Source: Sapria himalayana
Lineage: Eukaryota; Streptophyta; Magnoliopsida; Malpighiales; Rafflesiaceae
Reading direction: 5' to 3'
Assembly (NCBI GenBank): GCA_029783825.1
Contig: JAREIK010000506.1
Coordinates: forward strand, 1,507,502-1,571,501
Length of the DNA stretch: 64,000 nucleotides
This document shows, piece by piece, positions 58,616 to 64,000 of this stretch; position 1 is the stretch's first letter, and each line of letters opens with the position of its first letter. A program made the position numbers and the translations under genes. The notes beneath the pieces were generated by a model. That model made no database searches and was not told where the DNA came from. It saw only the letters and a list, made by a program, of their open reading frames with translations.

Positions 58616-59158
58616 CCTAATATTTTGTTGTTGTATTATATTAAAGCGAGTCCAAAATTTGATGCTTTTCTAGTTTTTTATTTTTTTTATTTTTTATTAG
58701 TTTTTTATTATATTAAACTAGAGACACCAAGTTTCGGCAGCCTAGAATGTTCCTGTAAGGTTTATGTTATTTATATTATATTTAATTTTATTTTTGTAAA
58801 TAAAATTACTATTTTTCATTTTTATTTTTTATTTATATAGATTATATTGTATTATATAATATTTTTAAATTAATAAATTAATTAAAATTAAGAAGAATAA
58901 GATTTAAAAATAAAACTTAACATCTAAACAATAAAAAATACTCATAAATCATAATGCATAAAATAAATTTACTTTTTGATTTCTATACTACACGCACACC
59001 ACAATCCATACTCAAGTCCTGAAAGCCGATAGCAGATAGTGAGAAAAAAAATGAGAGTCATGAGAGATAGATGGAGAGAGAAAAAATATGAGAGATATAG
59101 AAGGAGAGAGAGAAAAGAGAGCGAGAGAGAGTAATGTTTAAAACATACATTATTGAAT

Positions 59159-59189
<31 letters not shown>
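59159..59189. repeat. Poly-G tract of 31 bases
   Basis: An uninterrupted G run in the 5' untranslated side of outer hAT B. The inner element has CTTCCCCACCCCTCTATAAC at the comparable place (55384-55402, opposite orientation), so it likely grew from a C-rich seed. A purine-rich GAGAGA stretch (59040-59132) lies next to it, the counterpart of the CTCTCT stretch at 55618-55670. Length may be affected by sequencing or assembly. Confidence 0.95.
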
Positions 59190-59191
<2 letters not shown>

Positions 59192-59686
59192 GGTTATAAA
59201 TATTGAAAAGATTTTTTTTAACTATTTTTTGGATTTTTTTGAATTTTTTTAAATTAGGATAAAATCCTTAGGGCCCTTGGATTCTTCCTCCTAGCTGTTG
59301 GGTGCAAAAACCAACGACTGAGATTTGAATTTTTTTTTCGACCATTGGGTTGGTTCGACCATCAAACTGATCCAAATGATCATAGGTTCCATAAGCATTG
59401 GCTTCTAGAACCATCGGGCTTGGTGTCAAGCTGGTGAAAAAGACTGATGGGTCGAGTCGGTTGGGTTACGGGACCGATAGAAATTCAGATCTATCGGGCT
59501 CGAGGTCGGGCATCAGGGTGAGGTGTGGTCGAGGCACGGTTTAGGTTGTGCCGAAATAAAGTGCCCACGGGCCATCGTACTAGGTCATGCTTGGTCCTGC
59601 ATGTGGCCTGATAGACCTAGGCACAACACATCATGATGTGATCAAATCTATCAGGTCTGGGCTGCCCGGGCTATTTGGCACCTCTA

Positions 59687-60310
59687 GTACTACGGATAAC
59701 TATGACTGATCTTTTCTCTCTGGCAAAAAATATAATGATACTAATAATAGTCATGACTAATCTTTTCTCCTAGGAGCAAAATATTATGACATTGGGAATA
59801 ATTATGACTAATATATTTACTTTCTATTACATAAAGTCATAGTTTTAGGAATGACCACAATTATTAGTATTTTCTCACTATAGCATAAATTTGTAGCAAT
59901 AGAAAAGATGTGACCAGAATATATGTGCTCTGCCACAAAATGTTGTGATGGAAAATAATACCACAACTTATAATATTTGATATTTTGGCTATATAATGAA
60001 TACATTATGGTGTTAAAAATTATCATGACTATTTATTCCAATGGAGTGCTTGGCTACTACATTGTGAAAATAATATCATAGCCATTATATGTTTAGAGAT
60101 TGTATGACTACTACTACAAAAAATATCATGGCATTAAAGAATATGTCACATAGTAAAAATATTATGTCAGCTTAATAGTATAGTCATGACATATAAATAT
60201 TACCATGATTAGTTTTGTAGAGTTATGACCAAGAAATGATGTTATGACTACTTAATAAGATATTGGAAGGTGTATCCAAGTCATGACATGAGAACTATCA
60301 TGATTCTTTA
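59687..60310. repeat. CATGAC minisatellite, right part
   Basis: Continuation of the array at 52306-52470 after the hAT: GTCATGACTAATCTTTTCTCC, AGTCATAGTTTTAGGAATGA, TGTTGTGATGGAAAATAATAC, CATGACTATTTATTCCAATGG and further units of ~50-60 bp, strongly diverged. Similar to 34010-34900 in reverse orientation. Confidence 0.7.
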
Positions 60311-60895
60311 TTGCTTCTCTCTCCTCCAAGGCGTTGCTCCACCAAGTCTACTAATTGTATCTAAAATAACTATGATTCTACTAAGATTCATCAAACTTTT
60401 TCAAAATAGATATATAGTGAAATTTCTTTCATAAATGCTCAAATACATATAAACACAAAAGTAAATACATCCTAAATCACCCAAAAAAGTTAGTATGTGA
60501 ATCATCGAATAAACTCACACACTAAAAGTATTACTGATTCTTGAGTAATGAATCTTTCTCTATCTTTCAAATAGATTATAAATATCAATACAATAACAAA
60601 AAATATAGTACAACATCATCAAGGAATTTACGTATACAATATCTTAACATGAAAAAGAATGAGGGTGATATGATTGACCATAAAAATAAAAATCTTATAG
60701 TAGGAACATTGCTCTAGAGAGCTCAAATGGGGCATAGATATCAAAATTATTGCGGAATCTTTTTTAATGTTTACTACCATTTTATCATATGCACAATCAA
60801 ATTAAATAGCATATATTGTCATCTTACAATAGAGTTCAATAAATTTTCGAATGAACCAAAAGCAAAATACATTTGCTTCTGGTTCTAATTATAAT
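60310..60895. other. AT-rich retroelement debris; no gene seen
   Basis: No open frame with recognisable content. Continues from the minisatellite and merges on the right into the degraded ORF read on the - strand. Confidence 0.35.
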
Positions 60896-60899
60896 TTTT

Positions 60900-62240
60900 C
60901 AAGTCTTTAATCCACTATTTATTTATATTGTGCATGTTATCCTCTATTTGCCATCATTTTCTGCCATTCAATTGTGATAGACTCAAAGAATGTCCCAAAT
61001 GATTCAGTGCTTCTCATCACTCTAGGCTCTACTTATTTCATTGCCTCTTCCAAGATTTTTATAATGTGATCTTCAACAAGACATCTCTTCTCTCTGCATT
61101 AGCTTTGTATCTATATTCTTTTCTTTTCATGTAATATTCTCATTTGTTATCTTTTATTTCTAATTTTGTTGCTAGGAAACTATGCAAAGACTTTATCTCC
61201 ACCTTCAAGTGAATCTCTTATAATTGGTCTCCATTTTCATAATTTTCTAAATACCAAGGACTTCTCCCAAGTCACCTCCTTGCCTAGTCAAATAGTGCTC
61301 GGATAGGCAAGACAATTATTCATCATGCTTTTCTCCACTCTTTCCATTACTTCAACATTGGCTTTGAAGAATGATGAGACTTCTTGCCAAATTTTAGTTG
61401 ATTCTTCCCTTTTAAGAATCACCTTTTTTTTTGTCTGCAAGTGCTCTTCTCATGCCTAGCAATATTAGGAAAATATTCATGGGTACAATTCAACTCCTTC
61501 TTTATTCATTGGAACTCCCTTGACTTGACATAGAATTTTAATCAAAGAATAATAAATTATTTGGTTAGAGAATTAAAACTCTTGAAAATTAAGAATGGAC
61601 TTCTCTCAAGAAACTTTTCCATTGGGATCTTGCATTCTTTTACAATGGAAAAAAGCAAGATTGCTTTATATTACATGATGATGGAAACATTGAGAGTCAT
61701 TTATAAAGTAGAGCATAGGAAATATAACCAAACCTTACTTTACTCCATGAGTTCTCCCCATACTAAGTATCCATACAAACTTTTCGATGAAACTCTCTTA
61801 TCTTCTCTTCTATCTATTAATATATTGGCAATTTCTTTATAGTTTGGTTGCATCTTTAGGGATTTAAAAGTCATGATATTCATGGCTCCTAATAAGCCAA
61901 ATATTTCATTGATAATTTTTTTATCGAATCACACCTAAACTCCTTGCTCATATCACCTCTTGTCTCGCATATCTTCTAAATTGGAGTAAAACTCCCTAAT
62001 AATCAGTGTGTCCACTAATTCCATGCATACATAATTGATCCTAATTTTTCATCTCAATTGATGCCCAAAAAAGTAGAATAAGCTCGCTAAACCCTTCCTC
62101 TCCTATAAAGATCTTCTTGGCCAATACAAAGGTTATCCAACTATTTCCTATTTTTATAAGAAAAGTCAACTCTGACATAGTGACTTTAGAAGAAGTCTCA
62201 GTGGTGAATTGCATATGTTGTTTGCCATTGGATTTACAAC
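60900..62240 (-). pseudogene. Remnant resembling the 'putative plant transposon protein' domain (-)
   Basis: Leftward from 62170: WITFVLAKKIFIGEEGFSEL and LLFWASIEMKN (open to 62041), then VDTLIIREFYSNLEDMRDKR-stop-YEQGV and FDKKIINEIFGL near 61895-62015. This matches the pattern VREFYANL......VRG..V.F....IN.L of the plant retrotransposon-associated domain. Then EIANILIDRRED near 61800 and, after a gap, ALADKKKVILKREESTKIWQEV near 61380-61450, a Lys/Glu-rich possibly coiled-coil part. I infer an accessory ORF of a Ty3/gypsy-type element; the family assignment is from memory of the pattern and is only moderately sure. Confidence 0.55.
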
Positions 62241-62381
62241 TCAATTCAATCTATAACTTCTAAATCAATATTTCTTCTTCCATATTTTCTCAAATCTTTG
62301 ATAGTTAGGTTTATAAATGTCTTCATCGGAGTGGAGAAGGAAAGTTAGTTGTATAAAAAAAATTAGGGTTAAATACTTTAT

Positions 62382-62903
62382 TAGAGGTGTCAAATGGGCA
62401 ATGTCGACCCAGCCCGGCATGAAGCACGGCATGATTTGATCTTGCTTGGCCCGACATGACACAAAATGACCCATGCTCATGCCCATGCCGGGCCTATCAT
62501 CGGAATCGGTCATGCCATGCCAGGCCAAGAGATTTTGGCTTGCGTGCCGTGCCAGGTATGTCACGAATGCTTGGCATGTGGGCACGACATGCGTGACCAC
62601 GCACCGAGCATGGTCACTATGAGCCGACACCAACGGGCGAGACTCGTCGAGCCCCAAAAGGACGATGACGGTGCGCCGCCAAAATACTAATTTTTTTTTT
62701 AAAAATTAGGGTTACTACCCAACCTGCATTGGGCTGAACCCGACATATTTTGGGCCTTGGGATCGTGTCGGGCCTGACCTCCACTAAACCGTGCTGGGCT
62801 AGGCACGACATGGTACTATATTGTGCCTGGCCCATCACGGTAGCATGGTTGGGCAACCTAATACTAGGCCGGTTGGCCTGACCAGGCCTGTTTGACACCT
62901 TTA
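62382..62903. mobile_element. Non-autonomous hAT MITE, 522 bp
   Basis: Left TAGAGGTGTCAAATGGGC, right (complement) TAAAGGTGTCAAACAGGC. Flanks TACTTTAT (62374-62381) and GACTTTAT (62904-62911) match in 7 of 8. GC-rich body with the same GGCACGAC/CCGGCATG/GGCCTG motifs as the arms of hAT B and C, so it looks like two fused subterminal arms without transposase. It splits a retroelement segment (ATTAGGGTT on both sides). ORFs over it are artefacts of the arms. Confidence 0.9.
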
Positions 62904-62904
62904 G

Positions 62905-64000
62905 ACTTTATATAAAATTAGGGTTTAGCCACGACTAATGAAAAAAATGCCATGACTTTTTTTGCATGGCTGTGAATTGTCTTTTAAAAGGAAAGTGGTT
63001 GGATTTGAGTGTAATTACTTAATTGACTTATAAGAAAGTTGTGATAAGGTTTTAGTGCAGTGACTTATTTGGTGTCTACATATACAAATGTCTGCATGTG
63101 TATGTATACATTCATAACAAAATAAAAATATTTATTGTATCACACAATATAAAAAGTTAATCATTGAGTTACCTTTCAAGTAGTGATATACCTAACATTC
63201 ATAGATATACCTTCATTGGATCTCTAATTTGGTCAATGATTTCAATAGTTCAGGCAAGCTTCTCATATGGTTTTTTTGTTCTACTTTTCTTCCAAATTTA
63301 ATCTCCTACATCAAGTAATCTTTTAGAGTATCTCTTTTTGAGTATTCTTCCATGGATTTGAAAGAAGTCATGTCATTATTGTCTACAATCTTCTTTACTA
63401 ATGTTGTGTCTGATTGTAAAGTCATAGTGTGTGGAATTTTTCTTTGGATCTCATTTTTGTTGTTGCTTTGGAGAATATTATGATATTTTCTTTAAGCTTA
63501 TATCCCTCCATTGTCGTGGCTTTATCTACTACTATGACATTCTTCATTAATCTAGCATGTAAAGTCATGACATCTTTAAAAGTCATAAGTTTCTTTATTA
63601 CAACTACTTCACCTTCATTTGTCTTAGAATGCTTAATCATTATAATATTTCATTGACTTTATATTCTAGAGAATCAACCATCATCCATAGAATTTCCTTT
63701 GCTTGTACTTCTTTTGCAATCTTAAAAATCTTCTTGAAAATTATATTGTATTATTGAATTGAGAATTTTATTATTTATGCCTCTTCATTCACATCTTTGG
63801 AGCAGTTTGATTTGGACTCTCTAGAAGTCATGACTTTGAAGAATGTAATTATTCTGTAGTTGTCATCATCATCATCATCATCATTTCCAATATTTTCTTC
63901 AATTCAAAGTTCATCTAATTTATCATATTCTTTATTTTCTTCAAGCAAATAATCTTCTACAAAATCTTTACATCTAAAGTATAAATTTGTCTCATTACCA
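62905..64000 (-). other. Retroelement 3'-region debris (-)
   Basis: Contains scattered CATGAC/GTCATGAC motifs (62930-62970, 63420-63600, 63830) like the minisatellites near the Athila LTRs. From 64000 leftward the - strand reads NLYFRCKDFVEDYLLEENKEYDKLDEL then a run of seven Asp encoded by (TCA)n at 63863-63884. The first part is similar to the - strand near 26950-27020. The function is unknown; the segment runs off the window. Confidence 0.45.

Larger units (their letters stand above)
52471..59686 (-). mobile_element. Outer hAT transposon B (7.2 kb with its nested insertion)
   Basis: Left end AAGATGTGTCAAATGGGC, right end on the complement TAGAGGTGCCAAATAGCC. Flanks GTACTAGG (52463-52470) and GTACTACG (59687-59694) match in 7 of 8 bases, the hAT target-duplication length. 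Without the nested element and its duplicated 8 bases it is about 3.6 kb, almost exactly the size of the inner element. GC-rich subterminal arms lie at 52475-52745 and 59240-59680. Transposase reads on the - strand in two parts around the insertion. Confidence 0.92.

Noticed and set aside
62265..62898. Open frames of 74-130 codons on both strands
   Set aside because: They span the GC-rich MITE at 62382-62903 and are not a host gene.

Overview
This is a stretch of plant nuclear heterochromatin. It is strongly AT-rich, and no intact host gene, tRNA or rRNA could be recognised. Almost everything identifiable is a decayed transposable element, often inserted inside another. The families seen (Athila-type and chromovirus-like Ty3/gypsy, Ty1/copia, CACTA, hAT, Tourist-like MITEs) and initiator-tRNA-Met-type primer sites point to a flowering plant and fit a pericentromeric or other gene-poor block. 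The species cannot be named from this window. Every protein-coding remnant carries stop codons or frameshifts, so all are called pseudogenes.

Layout. 1-5.5 kb: a dead Ty1/copia element (+), split inside its RNase H by a hAT element (-). 5.5-10 kb: microsatellites, then two copies of a long-TIR non-autonomous element with TIRs starting GGGG; the second sits inside a 24-bp tandem array. 10-20 kb: a hairpin-type inverted-repeat element whose loop holds a ~9.0-kb CACTA transposon (10483-19487, TSD TTT), itself carrying a Tourist-like insertion. 23-38.5 kb: rearranged Athila-like Ty3/gypsy pieces in both orientations, including two LTRs lying tail to tail. 38.6-47 kb: a Ty1/copia fragment (-) whose LTR sits in the tail of a Ty3/gypsy element (-), which in turn carries the third long-TIR copy in its reverse transcriptase.

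47-49.2 kb: a tandem array of ~250-270-bp units, interrupted by a Tourist-like MITE (TSD TTA) and by a clean solo LTR (TSD CTTGG). 50.7-60.3 kb: an Athila-type LTR whose ~52-bp minisatellite was split by a hAT element (52471-59686), which was then split by a second hAT of the same family and nearly the same length (54806-58408) in opposite orientation. 60.9-64 kb: a degraded ORF resembling the putative-plant-transposon-protein domain, a 522-bp hAT MITE with an 8-bp TSD, and more retroelement debris.

No operon, defence island or other new gene system is present. The interest lies in the readable insertion history, the hAT-in-hAT nest, a three-copy long-TIR family with unusual GAGCTC-rich cores, and the palindromic and tandem retroelement arrangements. 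All boundaries were read by eye; TIR and TSD positions are exact where given, and LTR edges marked approximate may be off by tens of bases.
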